From: Elephas maximus indicus
Lineage: Eukaryota > Chordata > Mammalia > Proboscidea > Elephantidae
DNA length: 64,000 nucleotides
Direction: 5' to 3'
Assembly (NCBI RefSeq): GCF_024166365.1
Contig: NC_064830.1
Location: forward strand, 88,778,721-88,842,720
Shown here piece after piece: positions 10,679 to 22,162 of the stretch. Within the stretch, counting starts at the first letter, position 1. Each line of letters opens with the position of its first letter. The position numbers and the translations under genes were made by a program. The notes beneath the pieces are model-generated. The model did no database searches, had not been told where the DNA came from, and saw only the letters and a program-made list of their open reading frames with translations.

Positions 10679-13600
10679 ATGGCGGCAGCTGCGTCGGCTG
10701 CTGCGGGCGAGGACGGCCGGCGGCGGCCAGGAGTCGGTACGTGAGGGCGCGTCCATGCACGCGAGGGGCGGTGAAGCCGGAGGTGGGGCTGAGCTCAGTA
10801 GCCAGCGGAGAGGGGGTGGTGAGGGGGAACCTGGAGAGAGGGCGGGGCCACGCTGCCGTGAAAGACGGGAGGCGGGGCCTGGAGCCACCGGAGAAGGGGG
10901 CGTGGCCTGACGATTCAAGGGTTAGGGCCAGGGACAGGTGAGAGGTGGAGCCCAGTGAGGGAAGGGGCGGGGCCAGGTGTGTAGAGGGGCGGGACTATTG
11001 CATGGGCGGGGCCAAGTCAGAAAAGGGAGGATTGGGTGAACGGAGAAATGGAAAGAGGCGGGACTCCAGGCAATAGAGGCGGAGCTAGTTAGAAAGGAGG
11101 CGGGGAAGGGGCGGGGCAGGTGAGTGGGTGGGGCCAGGTAGAGTCCCTCTGGTTGTAGTCCTAGTTTGCAGGGTGCAGATTTGCAGGGGTGTTGGGGATC
11201 CTGGAGGAGATGGGAAGAGAGGCTGATCCCTGCCCCCACAGCGCTGGACCACCAGCCCCAGGAGGGGGCAAAGGCTGAGGCTGAGTCCGGGGAGCTCTGC
11301 CGTCTTCGAGCCGAGCTGGCAGCTGCCCTGGCAGAAATGGAGACCATGAAGGCTGTGGCGGAGGTGAGCGAGAGTACGAAGGCCGAGGCTGTGGCTGCAG
11401 TGCGGCGGCAATGCCAAGAGGAGGTGGCCTCGCTGCAGGCCATCCTGAAAGGTGAGAGGGGTCTTCCGCTGCGCTCTGCCTGTCAGCCTCATTCGGGGGA
11501 GTGTGTGACAAGAAAGAGTTCAGCCAAGCTTTGCCGGGGCACAGAGAAGCTCTGGGTAGCTTAGCAGAGAAATGGGCGCCCTTCCTTTTGCGTAGAGGCC
11601 TTGCCTGTACTCTCGGCAGTGCTGCCAGCTACAGCTAAATTTAGCCTGAGCATCGACCTGTTCCCTTGTCCCATGTCTTTCCTTGTCCCTCACTGATCAC
11701 TGATCAACCCAGAAGATGAGCAGGGTACTTCTCAGTTCCCTGAGCCAGCTTCATTTTAGTCTGGCCTTCTGGGCTACAGATCCAGCCCTGGGCCCAGTCT
11801 CTGTGAGACTTGAGCCTAAGCCTCAGGTTTCCTTCCTTCCCCCAGCTACCCCTGAATCTGCACCTCACCCCTGCCCTCCTTCTGCTGCTTCCTCCACTTC
11901 TAATTCTCTGTATTAGTACTCGGGATGCCCAGCTCCCCTTGCCCCAGACCTCCAGCTGCTTTTCCTGTTTCCTCCTCCTGTCAGTGGCCCTAGGCTCCGA
12001 ACTAGCTTTCAAACCTGTCCCCAGCCTTTTGCCGCCAACTGCTGTAGTGGGGCCCTTGTCAGCTCTCTCCTGGACTGTCACCCCAGCCTTCTCACAGAGC
12101 TCCCTCTTTAATCTGGCCTTGACATTGGCTTCCAGAGTAAACTTCCTAAAATTCCCTTCACACCATATCATTTTCCCTTTCTAAAAACCTTTCCTGGCTT
12201 CAGGGTTCTCTAGGGCTGTATTTCCCACATTTCAAGCATCCACTGAGCACTTGCACAATGCGGTCTTATTCCCGTATGCCTTTGCCTGTTATTTACTTAA
12301 TCTATTTGTTCTTTAAATAGATCTACTTTCTTAAAACTTATGTAAATTAATTTTAAAGGAAACTTTCTAACTCTGCTATATAAAGAAATAAACAATAGCT
12401 AGCATTTATTAAATGCTTACTATATGCCAAGCACTGTGTGAAATGCTTCACAAATATTTCATCTTTGAACAAACTTTGAGGTAGGAACTATTATCTTTCT
12501 CCATTTTTCAGAGGAGTCTCTGAGGCCCAGAAAGGTAAATAACTTGCTTGAGATCCAGAGCCCTGGTGGCACAGTGGTTAAGAGCTACAGCTGCTAACTG
12601 AAAGGTCAACAGTTCAAGTGCACCACCTGCTCCTTGGAAACCCTATCGGGCAGTTCTACCCTGTCCTATAGGGTTGCTATGAGTCAGAATCGACTCGATG
12701 GCAAAGGGTTTGGTTTTTCTGGTTTATGATCACACAGCCAGAAAGTGACAGAAGAATTAAACCCAGGCAGTCCAGTGGCAAAACCTTTATTCTCACCATT
12801 AGTACACTTTAACATAAATAACTATGCAAATAAAAAGTGTCTGTATTCCACCCCGTATCATCTCCACCTCCCACCGATGTACAGGATGAATTGCAAACTC
12901 TTTGGAGTGCCATTCAAGGCCTTGTGAACTGTCCACCGCCATTGTCTTCCCACTTCCCAGCATCTGTCCTGGACGACCTTCATTCCAGCTCCTCCTGGCA
13001 TGCCCCCAGTACACCAGCCACTGTCCCACCTCTGAGCATTTGCTCCTGCCGGGCCTTTCCCTCCATCACCACCTAGCAGTGTCTACTCCTCTTAACCAGA
13101 TCTCAGAGGGAGTAGCTCCTCCCTCAGGGTCCACAAGCCCAGGAAGGGTCCTCTCATACAGCTCTCCTTACACAGCATTGTAACTTATTTCCACAGCTGC
13201 CTTCCCCACTAGACTATGAGCTTTGGTGGCAGGGTTTGTGTTGAGTTGATTTCTCTATTTCCAGAGCCCGGCTCAGAGTCTGGTCCAAAATAAATATTTA
13301 TTACTACGATTAAACATTGATTGTTATTGGTACTTGCTAATAGGAATAGATGGTATGTGTTAAGCGTTATTGTGCACCAGGAAGAGGGAGCTGAACACCT
13401 TACATATGGCATCTCCTTTAACCCTTTAACAACCCCTGAAGTTAGCGTCAGTATCACCATTTTGCAGCTTGAGGACACTGATGTGCAGAGAGGCTAAGTG
13501 ATTGCCCGGCTCCCATGGCAGTTGGGTAGCAGAGTCCAGGTTCAAGCCCAGGTCCGTCTCTCTGCAAAGCTACTGTCTTAACCACTAGGGTCAGCTGTTT

Positions 13601-16600
13601 GTAGAGAGTCAATGCGTTGAGAGCCACCCCCCTATCACAGGTGGGGCCTGCCTACTGACCCTTCCTCTCCCTGCCCTTCCTGCCCTGCCAGACTCCATCT
13701 GCAGCTATGAAGCCCAAATCGCTTCTCTGAAGCAAGAGCGGCAGCAGCAGCAGCAGGAGTGTGAGGAGAAGGAGCGGGAACTGGGCCGGCTGAAGCAGCT
13801 TCTGTCCCGCGCTCACCCCCTGGACTCCTTGGAGAAGCAGATGGAAAAGGTTGGGGCTGAGATGGCTCCCGTCCTCCCCTGGATTTGGAAAGAGGTTGAG
13901 GCAGCCAAAGACAGTGGGGCAGAGGGATTGTTGGTATCCCGTTTCCACATCACTTAGGAGTGGGGAGCCCAGTAATAATTCTGGATATAGCACAGAGTTA
14001 CCACACGAGGCAAGGTTCTGGCTTGCCCCTGACTAGAGGAGTGACCTAGAGCAAGTCAGTTTGCCTCCAAAATTAAGGGAGAAGAAAACAAACACTTAAG
14101 AATACCTCTCAAGCCCTAGGAACTGTGCTATGTGCTTGACAGAATGAACCTTCTGAGTCTCACTCTGTGAAGTAGGCCTATTAGATCCATTTAACAGATG
14201 AGTAAAGTGAAGTTCAGAGAGAGTCAGCAATTCTCCCAGGGTTGCACAGCTAGAAAGAAGCAGAGTTGAGCTTTAAATCTAGGCAGTCTGGTTTCTAAAG
14301 TTTTTATTCATAATCTTTATGGTATATCACTTCCTTTATTATTATTATTGGGAGCCCTGGTAGCACAGTGGGTAAAGTGCTCAGCTGTGAACTGAAAGGT
14401 CAGTGGTTTGAACCCACCAGCCACTCTGCAGGAGAAGGATGTGGCAGTCTGCTCCCATAAAGATTACAGCCTTGGAAACCCTATGGGAAGGTTCTACTCT
14501 GTCCTGTAGGGTGACTGTGAGTCAAAATTGACTTGATGACAACAGGTTTGGCTTTATTATTATTATTGTTATTGCTATTATTAATAATAATAGCAAGCAC
14601 ATTATTACCAAACTCATTATCTTTCAAAGTAAGTTCATTGTTGCTACCTCATTTGACTGTCACAGCAGCTCCGTGAGATAGGTATTTATTAATACCTCAT
14701 CTTATGCCAGAGGAAACAAGTTCATCGAGATGGAGTAAATTAAATTATCTGGTTAGAAAGACAAAAACCAAAACAGGAACCCAAGAAAGGAAGGCTTCCA
14801 GCCCACAGCCTCCCAGTGGCTGCTACTTGCATTCAAGACGTTCCTGGGGCTCAGTTATGCAGAGTGGTGAAGGGCGGGCTCTGCCGAATTAAAGCCACCT
14901 GGTACAGCAGAAGGGCATCAGGACTGGAGTCTGGTCAGTTCCAGTCGTGGCCCAGCCCCTGAGTTCAGCCATCCATCCCTCCATTGAGCATCTGCAGAGT
15001 GTGTATCCCAGGCCTGAATCAGAGGCATTTTGTTTAGGCCACGCAGGCTTACCTTGCCTCTTGCCACTGTTCACATAAGAGGTTTGGAGAGTTAAACTGA
15101 GCTTGTTGGAGACAGATTTGAGAGTGAGTCAAGAGGGAGAAGCAGCATGAATTGGAAGAGGGTGGTGGCAGAGAGAGAGGAGACAGGAATGACTGGCAGG
15201 CTTCTGCCTTAAACAACTGGGTGGATGGCAGCACCATTCTTGCTGATCTAGTGCTTGTGGTGGGAGGAACAGCATCAGGGAGTTGGTTCAGTCAAATGAG
15301 GTAGTGACATGAACTTACTTTGAAAGATGATGAGTTTGGTAATACGTGCTTGCTATTATTATTAATAATAGCAATAACGATAATAATAAAGCCAAACCTG
15401 TTGTCATGTACATGGTTAGAGAAGCCTGTGGGACATCCAAGTGGACATATCCAGAGGCTCTTGGCTGTGCACATTCACCAGGATTCCCCACCTGAAAAGA
15501 GACCAAAAAGAAATGGTCAACGATGTGGTAATGATGGGAGTGTGAAGGGATATAGCAGTTAGGATGAGGTTTAGCCATGTGACTGAAAATCCAAATTAAC
15601 AGTGGCTTAAATAAAATAGAAGTTTACTTTTCTTAAAAGTCTAAAGGTAGGTGTTCCAGGGCTGTTGAGACAGCTGAGCAAGTCATTGGGAACTCAGGCT
15701 CCTCCTATATGGCTGTTTTGCCATAGGCCTCATAGTCCAAGATGGCTACTTAAGTGCCAGCCATCATGTCCACACTCCAGCCAGCAAGAAGAAGGGGGAA
15801 GAGGAGAAGTAAAGAAAGGCACACCCTCTCTGTACAAGGAATTGTCCTGGAATTTGCACATGGCACGTCTGCTTACATCTCATTACCTGGGACCTCATCA
15901 TATAGCCATGGTTAGTTGCAGGGTAAGCTGAGAAATATAGACGGTATTCTAGAATTTAGGCCATGTGACAAACTAAATGTGTGAGATTCTATGACAGAAG
16001 AAAAAAAGGAGAAAGGATGTTGGGGAAGAAAAGTGAGCAAGTGAGCAGCAGGAAGATAGTCCTGCCCTTTGTCCTTTTACCTGCCATGTGTCCTAAGCCA
16101 AGTCCTGTAAGGTCTGAGAGCCTCTATCGTCTCATCTCTAAAATGGGATGGGGCGGGAAACAGTGCCTCCTTGAGAGGACTAGAAGAGCTGATGTGTTTG
16201 GAGAGAACGCTGAGCAGACCTGAGGGTGCAGCAGTCCGTAGAGGGGACTGTCGCTGCCAACCTTCTATCCCCAGGCCCACGAGGACTCGGAGAAGCTGCG
16301 GGAGATTGTGCTGCCCATGGAGCAGGAGATTGAGGAGCTGAAGGCGAAGCTGCTGAGGGCAGAGGAGCTGATTCAAGAGATCCAGGTGAGGGGTGGCTGG
16401 GGGTGAGGAGGGAAGAATGGGTTCCTCAGGACCCTGGCCCCCCAGCCTCTTCCTGCCCCTTCTCCCTAGAGACGGCCCCGGCACCCCTCTTCCTTGCACG
16501 GCTCCACAGAGTTGCTGCCCCTGTCCCGGGACCCGTCTCCCCCACTGGAGCCTCTGGAGGAGCTGAGTGGAGAAGGGGGTACGGCAGCCGAGGCCTTCGC

Positions 16601-19600
16601 CCACAACTGTGATGACAGCGCTTCCATATCCTCCTTCTCCCTCGGTGGTGGGGCCAGCAGCAGCACCTCCCTGCCCCATAGCCGCCAGGGCCTGAGCCCT
16701 GAGCAGGAAGAGACGGCCTCCCTGGTGTCCACGGGCACCCTGGTCCCTGAGGGCATCTACCTGCCCCCTCCTGGTTACCAGCTTGTCCCAGACAACCAGT
16801 GGGAGCAGCTGCAGACAGAGGTGAGTGGAGTGGGCATGGCCTGTGGGCTTGCATGTGCCCATCTCTCCCTTCTCCAAGCACTTACTGAGTGCCTACTGGG
16901 ACCAGGCCCCAAGCTAGAGCCGGGAGACCACAATGAAGAAGGCAAACGCCTAACCTCTTGGAGCTTCCTCCCAGGGAAGGAAGTCAGACATAAACACGCA
17001 CACGGATACCTAAGGAGGATAATGCGACAGAATGAGATGGTCAGAAGAGAATGGAATACGGTCATGGGGTAGAGATTAGTGGTGCAGGAGACTGGCCACC
17101 CCCAGCTAAGGCTTGAGCTAAGACCTGAGCGATGAACAGGAGGTGCTCTTTGAAGTTCAGGGCCTTCAGAGGTCAAAGGCCCTGAGGGAAGATAGACCAT
17201 AGTATGTCTGAGGAATAGCAAGGCCACCAGGTGGGAGGATGGTGGGCAGGGGGGAGAGGAGGAATGAGATCAGGAAGAAGGGGTCCCTGTGAGGTCGGGC
17301 CTCATTGGGCTGCCGTGGAGCTCAGATATTAGGTGAAGGGCAGTGGGAAGCTTCCAGAGGGTTTAAGCCAGGAAAAGGGCCTCTCTGCTTTAGGCTTTTA
17401 AAAGATGACTTGGGCTACTGTGTAGGAAGAGACTGTAGGGGCCGGGGGCAACAGGAGGCGCTAGGAGACCAGGTGAGAGATTCAATGGAGGTTAGGAGGA
17501 AGTAGCTGGGACCAGAGGTGACAGTGCAGATGGAAGGAAGTGGGTGGACTGGGTTACACTTGGAGGTAGAGGGTCAGGGCCTGCTGATGGTTGGGACATG
17601 GGGAGCGAAGGAAAGGGAAGAGTCGGTGAGGCAGCGTCAGTTCCTGGGCATTGAGCCTGAGCAGCTGTGTGGATGATGGCACTGCAGCCTGAGATGCAGA
17701 CAGCGTGGGATGAGAGGTAGGGAGGGGGGAAGGCCAACCCTGGGAAGATAGAGGCTGAGGTCAGGGCTCTGTGGCAGGGGCAGCAGCTGCAGAAGGACCT
17801 AGAGAGGCTCAGCCGCGAGCGAGATGAGCTACAAGAGGGCCTGAGACGGAGTAACGAGGACTGTGCCAAGCAGGTGGGTCCCAGCTCAGCTCTGGCTCGT
17901 GCGGGGCCTCTTGCTGCCCACCTTCTCTAGGGTGCTGCCCCTGGCCTCACCCTCACCCTCCTTCCACCCACAGATGCAGGTACTCCTAGCCCAGGTCCAG
18001 AACTCGGAGCAGCTGCTTCGGACCCTGCAGGGGACCGTGAGCCAGGCCCAGGAGCGGGTTCAGCTGCAGATGGTGAGGGTCGGCCCAGGAGAGAGAGGGG
18101 TCTGACAGGAATGCAGGAAGGGAGCACATAGAAAGTTGAGACACCTGCCCTCCCCATTAGCCACTCCGATGCACCCTGTAGTTGGTGCCAAATGGGTAAA
18201 AGGGTTTCAGGGGCAGCTCAGTTCTGTGGCCACGCAGGGGTTCAATTTACTGTGTGGCCTTGAGCTAATTCTGCAGACTCAGAGCCTCAACACTGCTGTC
18301 TAAAAAATTGAGCTAAGGGGACCTAGTTTGCAGAGTTGTGAGAATTAAATACAGAGATTGTGAAAACGGATTCTTAGCAAGACCAGAGGGCAGAGGTGAA
18401 TGGTTGAGTCAGGCCATTTGGGAGACAGTGTGTGTGCTCAGAGCCGTGGCAAGCCGGGGAGCACAGGACCTGTCTGGAGGGCTCTGCTGACTGTCACCCG
18501 TGGGAATGCAGGCTCCGTGCTGCCAGATTGTCAGGGTTTTGAAGGAAAGCCAGAAATCTGGATATTTGTGTGATGTCTCCCAATTTTTTTAAAGTTGGCA
18601 ACTCATTTGAAAGTTGACAAAAACCATGTGAACCAAGTAAAACGCCAGATGTGACCTTTGGGCTGCCAGGGTCAGGGTGGAAATGGACTTGGTGAGTGCG
18701 GACACTTAAGAAAGGATGTTCTCCTCTCTGGGTAGATAAGGAAGGAGTGGGCGCTCTGCCTGTCAGTCACGGCTGTGAGGGCCCAGGGTTTGACTTCATA
18801 GGGAGTTAGAGATGCCCTGTTCCCCTCATCACCTGGTACTAACTGCCCATCCCCAGGCAGAGCTGGCCACCTCCCACAAGTGCCTGAGCCACAAAGTAAA
18901 GCGGCTGAATGAGGAGAACCAAGGGCTCCGGGCTGAGCAGTCTCCATCTGCAGCCCCCCGGGGCCTGGAGCAGGAGGATGGCAAGCAAGAGGCGCTGCCC
19001 AGCTCAGTGCCGGTGAGGAGAATGTGGGCACTGGGGCCACCCTGTCAGTCCTTCCTCTCCAGGACAGTGCAGCATTGGCCTGGGGCCACAGGGCTGGTGG
19101 ACAGATCCAGGCTGCCCTGTATTAGCTGCATCACTTTGGCCAATTCACTTCACGCCTCTAAGGCTCAGCTTCCTCATCCGTAAAATGGGACCATACCCCC
19201 TCCCCAGCGTTGACACGAAGAGAATATGAGCTCACAGAATGCACAACACAAAGGAAGCAGTCATTTGGTTGGTTGGTTGGTTATTTCTAAGTGATGTCAG
19301 ATCCACTAAACTGGATTCATCATTATTTGTGGCTTGTGACAGGGTATCGTCATTGGTCTTGCATGGCCTTCTTTGATTTATTAGTAATATAATTTGTTAA
19401 AAGTTGACTGAAAGCATAAGGAACACGTGGAACTCTGCCTGACCCTGAGAACAGGAACTTGTATCTTTCTGCATGCACCTCGCGGCCCTGAGCTCTGTCA
19501 TCTGGCAGCCCCTTGCTCTCTCTTCAGGATATTATGTACATGTGTGCCTAAACAATAGCCTGCTTAGCCTTTATTGTTTTTGAACTTTATAAAAGGGTAT

Positions 19601-21342
19601 CTTGCTGTCGATGACCTTTGGAAATTTCACTCAGCACCATTGCTGAGAGTCACCCACATTGTCACATGTGGCTATGGTTTGTTCTTGTCTACTGGGTACA
19701 GTAGTTACTGCTGGCCCACAGAGTTTTATCTCTTGTCCTGGTGATGGGCATTTGGGTTGTTTCCCGTCTTAATAGTTTCCTTCCTTCCTTTCTCTTCGCT
19801 TTCCTCCCCTCGCCTCCCTCCCTGTGATCCCCAGCTAGCTGATGGCTCTCTGCCCTCCTCCCCAACGCCCAGCCTGTGACTCCCCTCCAACCAGTGGCCT
19901 GCTGCCCTCCTGCCCCACACCCAGCCCGTGACCACCCTCTAACTGGTGGCTGGCTTCCCTCTTGCCCCACGCCCAGCCTGTGACTTGCATTCCTTCCAGG
20001 AGCTGCAGCAGCTGGTGCGATACACGCGGCAGGAGGCGCGGGCCAGTCAGCAGACCCGGGAGCACGAGGCTGAGCGCCTGCGCATTGAAATTGTGACACT
20101 GCGGGAGGCGCTGGAGGAGGAGACGGCAGCCAGGGCCAGCCTGGAGGGGCAGTTGAGGGTGCAACGGGAGGAGTCAGGTGAGACAAGCGGAGATAAGCCC
20201 CCCACTCCCCACTCCCAGGAAGGCTGACCTCCCCACAGGGACCAGGCATGGGCCAGGAGGGGGTAGAGGAAACAGCGTGAGAATTCACCTTGACCTCTTA
20301 TTCCTTTCCACACAGAGGTGTTAGAGGGTGAGTATGGGCTGGAGCTGGCCAGGGGTGGGGTGGGGAAGGGGAGTGGGTGTGGGCCTGACACTTGCCACTG
20401 TGTCTGACTTCCCAGCTTCCCTGTGCAGCCTGAGGACGGAGCTGGAGCGAGTCCAGCAGGAACAGAGCAGGGTGAGAACACAGGGCTGACCTGGGGCGAT
20501 GGGGAAGGGGCTGCAGTGTGGAGAAGACCCTGACCAGCCCTTCCTGCCCTTTATGTCTCCCTCAGGCCGGGCAGCAGGAAGCGCTGAGGCCACCATCAGC
20601 CTTAGGCCAGACAGAGGAGGTCAGAGTTTGAGAGGTGTAAAACGGGCTGTGGCATCCAGACATCCCGTTCCTTTGGCCACGTGCCTTCCCATCTGGCTCG
20701 AGGCTGAGCCAGGCCCCAGCTTAGTGTCTTGTCTCCCCAGGCCCCGCTCACCGACCTCTTCTCAGAACAGAGGGCCAAGATGCTGCGGCTGCAGGCGGAG
20801 CTGGAGACCAGCGAGCAGGTGCAGAGGGATTTTGTACGTCTCTCCCAGGCCCTGCAGGTACGGCTTATCCCCTCCCCACCAGGCTTTATGACCTGTTCCG
20901 GGTCTTGCAAGGACAGTCCCCCAGCGGCAGGAGTCTTCTTCCCCCTGAGCTATTGCTCTGAGGAAGTTGACATCTTTTGTGTACGCTCTTAGTCCCATGA
21001 AAGCCTTCGTGCAGGGCCTGGGATGCAGGTGTGTGATGTGTTTGTTATATAAACCCCACCAGTGATCAACCCTCCCAGACTTCCTGGGGCTGCTCTCTTA
21101 GGACCCATTTCCTCCTTGGAACCTGAGCCCTCTGTTGGGTAGGGGAGGTGGGTTGGCCCTCACCCCAGGTAGGCTGACAGGTCGGGAGGGGCTGGTTTTC
21201 CCCGCTGAAGGCCCTCTGTATCCCCTGCATGTCCCCACAGGTACGCCTGGAACGGATCCGCCAGGCAGAGACACTGGAGCAAGTGCACAGCATCCTGGAT
21301 GAGGCGCCCCTCAGGGATGTCAGGGACATCAAGGACACCTGA
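10679..21342 (+). CDS. RABEP2: Rab GTPase-binding effector protein 2 (rabaptin-2)
   Basis: Rabaptin-2 is a coiled-coil effector of Rab5 on early endosomes, where it supports membrane fusion and recycling, probably with the exchange factor RABGEF1. Thirteen coding exons: 10679-10736, 11242-11451, 13692-13849, 16275-16385, 16470-16820, 17778-17873, 17974-18072, 18857-19012, 20000-20177, 20316-20327, 20416-20471, 20741-20857 and 21241-21342. Joined, they give 567 residues; human has 569 from memory. The start MAAAASAAAGEDGRRR resembles the human N-terminus and sits in the CpG island. Long heptad-like stretches rich in E, Q, L, K and R cover exons 2-4 and 6-13; exon 5 is a serine/proline-rich linker (LSRDPSPPLEPLEEL). 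The C-terminus ends DVRDIKDT, a strong family signature. Exon 10 is a 12-nt microexon (EVLE). A possible extra in-frame exon lies at 20566-20619. CD19 is divergent upstream and ATP2A1 convergent downstream. Confidence 0.96.
10836..11130 (+). repeat. GC-box-rich degenerate repeat in RABEP2 intron 1
   Basis: More than ten copies of GGGCGGGGCC-like words, separated by 15-30 bp, run through the start of intron 1. Each looks like an Sp1/KLF site. The stretch is strongly strand-biased in G and could form G-quadruplexes. It may extend the promoter. Confidence 0.6.
12390..12785 (-). repeat. MIR split by a nested AfroSINE
   Basis: Reverse MIR sequence (CTAGCATTTATTAAATGC, GAGGCCCAGAAAGGTAAATA) stops at about 12554 and resumes after the SINE at about 12725 with ATCACACAGCCAGAAAGTG and AACCCAGGCAGTCC. 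The ancient MIR was thus interrupted later by the SINE. Confidence 0.75.
12555..12722 (+). mobile_element. AfroSINE, near full length
   Basis: The head AGCCCTGGTGGCACAGTGG and the tail CTATGAGTCAGAATCGACTC, then GGGTTTGGTTTTT, are well preserved. It lies inside a MIR in RABEP2 intron 2, in sense orientation to the gene. Confidence 0.92.
13330..13605 (-). repeat. MIR element next to RABEP2 exon 3
   Basis: The reverse MIR pattern runs from GTTAAGCGTTATTGTGCACC through CATTTTGCAGCTTGAGG to TCTTAACCACTAGGG. It ends about 85 bp before exon 3. Confidence 0.65.
14090..14300 (-). repeat. MIR element
   Basis: Reverse MIR words (CATTTAACAGATGAGTAAAG, then AGGGTTGCACAGCTAG, then TCTAGGCAGTCTGG) are present in RABEP2 intron 3. 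Confidence 0.65.
14350..14556 (+). mobile_element. AfroSINE with long internal block
   Basis: GAGCCCTGGTAGCACAGTGG is followed by the long-form block GGATGTGGCAGTCTGCTCCC and the tail CTGTGAGTCAAAATTGACTT. The last ~20 bp form the start of a large inverted repeat whose partner lies at 15289-15407. Confidence 0.9.
14535..14659 (+). repeat. Left arm of a ~120-bp inverted repeat
   Basis: This stretch holds the end of the AfroSINE tail (ATGACAACAGGTTTGGCTTT), an ATT-type microsatellite and about 65 bp of non-SINE flank. Its reverse complement recurs at 15289-15407 with only a few changes. Confidence 0.9.
15289..15407 (-). repeat. Right arm of a ~120-bp inverted repeat
   Basis: Read on the minus strand it reproduces the left arm, from ATGACAACAGGTTTGGCTTT through AGCAAGCACGTATTACC to CTACCTCATTTGACTG. 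It lacks the SINE body, so it is a copy of the SINE edge plus its neighbour and not a second SINE insertion. Confidence 0.9.
18215..18400 (+). repeat. MIR element
   Basis: GTGTGGCCTTGAGCTAATT, AGAGCCTCAACACTG and GTGAGAATTAAATACAGAG follow MIR order in RABEP2 intron 7. Confidence 0.55.
19105..19215 (+). repeat. MIR element
   Basis: ACTTTGGCCAATTCACTTCA, CTCAGCTTCCTCATCC and GTAAAATGGGACC follow MIR order, in RABEP2 intron 8. Confidence 0.6.
19480..19775 (-). mobile_element. Old L1 fragment, antisense
   Basis: TTTCACTCAGCACCATTGC, CATGTGGCTATGGTTTGTTC and GATGGGCATTTGGGTTGTTT match the reverse complement of the old L1 3' UTR. It lies in RABEP2 intron 8. Confidence 0.65.
20316..20327 (+). CDS. 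RABEP2: RABEP2 microexon (12 nt)
   Basis: A 12-nt exon lies between CACACAG and GTGAGT. It supplies E-V-L-E at phase 1 on both sides, so skipping it would delete four residues without a frameshift. The next exon continues as ASLCSL, which matches the human protein as I remember it and supports the microexon as real. Confidence 0.85.
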
Positions 21343-21753
21343 AGGGCCAGTGCAAGAATCCCCCTCACTCCCACCCATGTCGGGGAGACTGCCTTTCTTC
21401 ACTCCAGAACCCGAGGCCTAGGCTTTGGGGCTTGGGATGGACGCTTCACCCTCTGCAGGCCTGGGGCCGAGGTGATGGGGCCACCGCTGCCAGCCCTCTA
21501 GCACCTCCTGCCAGGGGTAGCTGAGCCTTCTGCTCTCAGGGATGATACCTGGGTGAGGGTCCCAACCCCTTCCTGGAACCAAAGGTGCAGGCTCAGCCCT
21601 GCAGCTTTCTGGCCACCATGCTGCCTCCTGGGCCCCAGCCCTCTTCTTCCCCCTCAGTCCCAGCAGAACTAACAGCCGTATCTGTTACCACTTGTCCCCT
21701 TCCCGAGGCACAGCCCCAAGCTGTGTGTGGTGGCTGGGAGTCACGGAGTCATG

Positions 21754-21754
<1 letters not shown>

Positions 21755-21791
<37 letters not shown>
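21755..21791 (+). repeat. Composite TC/AC microsatellite in the RABEP2 3' UTR
   Basis: About eleven TC units run straight into about eight AC units. It is probably length-polymorphic. Confidence 0.95.
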
Positions 21792-21884
21792 TACCCTGGG
21801 ACAGGCAGCTGCTTTCTGGACTGCATGACACTAAGATGCTTGTCCACAGGGACCCAGCTCAGACCCCAAGAAGTGCTTGGAGGC

Positions 21885-22162
21885 CAGGCCAGACTTTTCT
21901 GTCATTTATTTTCAATAAATAAGCAGCTCAGATCAATCGGTCACCTTGTCCCTGCAAGCCCCACGAAGTCGGGGAAGGGGGAACCTTTCACAAGGTTAAA
22001 AGGAAGGGGCAGGTCGCTGAGAGCGGGGAGGGGAAGTGATGGGCATATAAACAGAAACACGGGAGGGGGAGTAGAAGGGCATAGGCTGGGTCTGTCTGCC
22101 TCAGCTCTGGCTGAAGGTGCGTCGCTATCGGGCGGGGAAGGAGAGGCAGAAAGACTGACTGG

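Larger units (their letters stand above)
11452..13691. other. RABEP2 intron 2
   Basis: No gene is seen in this 2.2-kb intron. Its 3' half holds MIR elements and a nested AfroSINE, listed separately. The rest is plain sequence, including a pyrimidine-rich stretch at 11800-12180 and an L2/MIR-like tail, AATAAATATTTATTA, near 13290. Confidence 0.6.
21343..21940 (+). other. RABEP2 3' UTR
   Basis: The stretch from the stop codon to the poly(A) signal contains no other coding exon. It holds a composite (TC)n(AC)n microsatellite. Its open frames are chance ones. Confidence 0.7.

Noticed and set aside
16077-16877. Minus-strand open frame of 266 codons over RABEP2 exons 4-5
   Set aside because: It mirrors RABEP2 coding sequence on the opposite strand; exon phases and protein similarity support the plus strand only.
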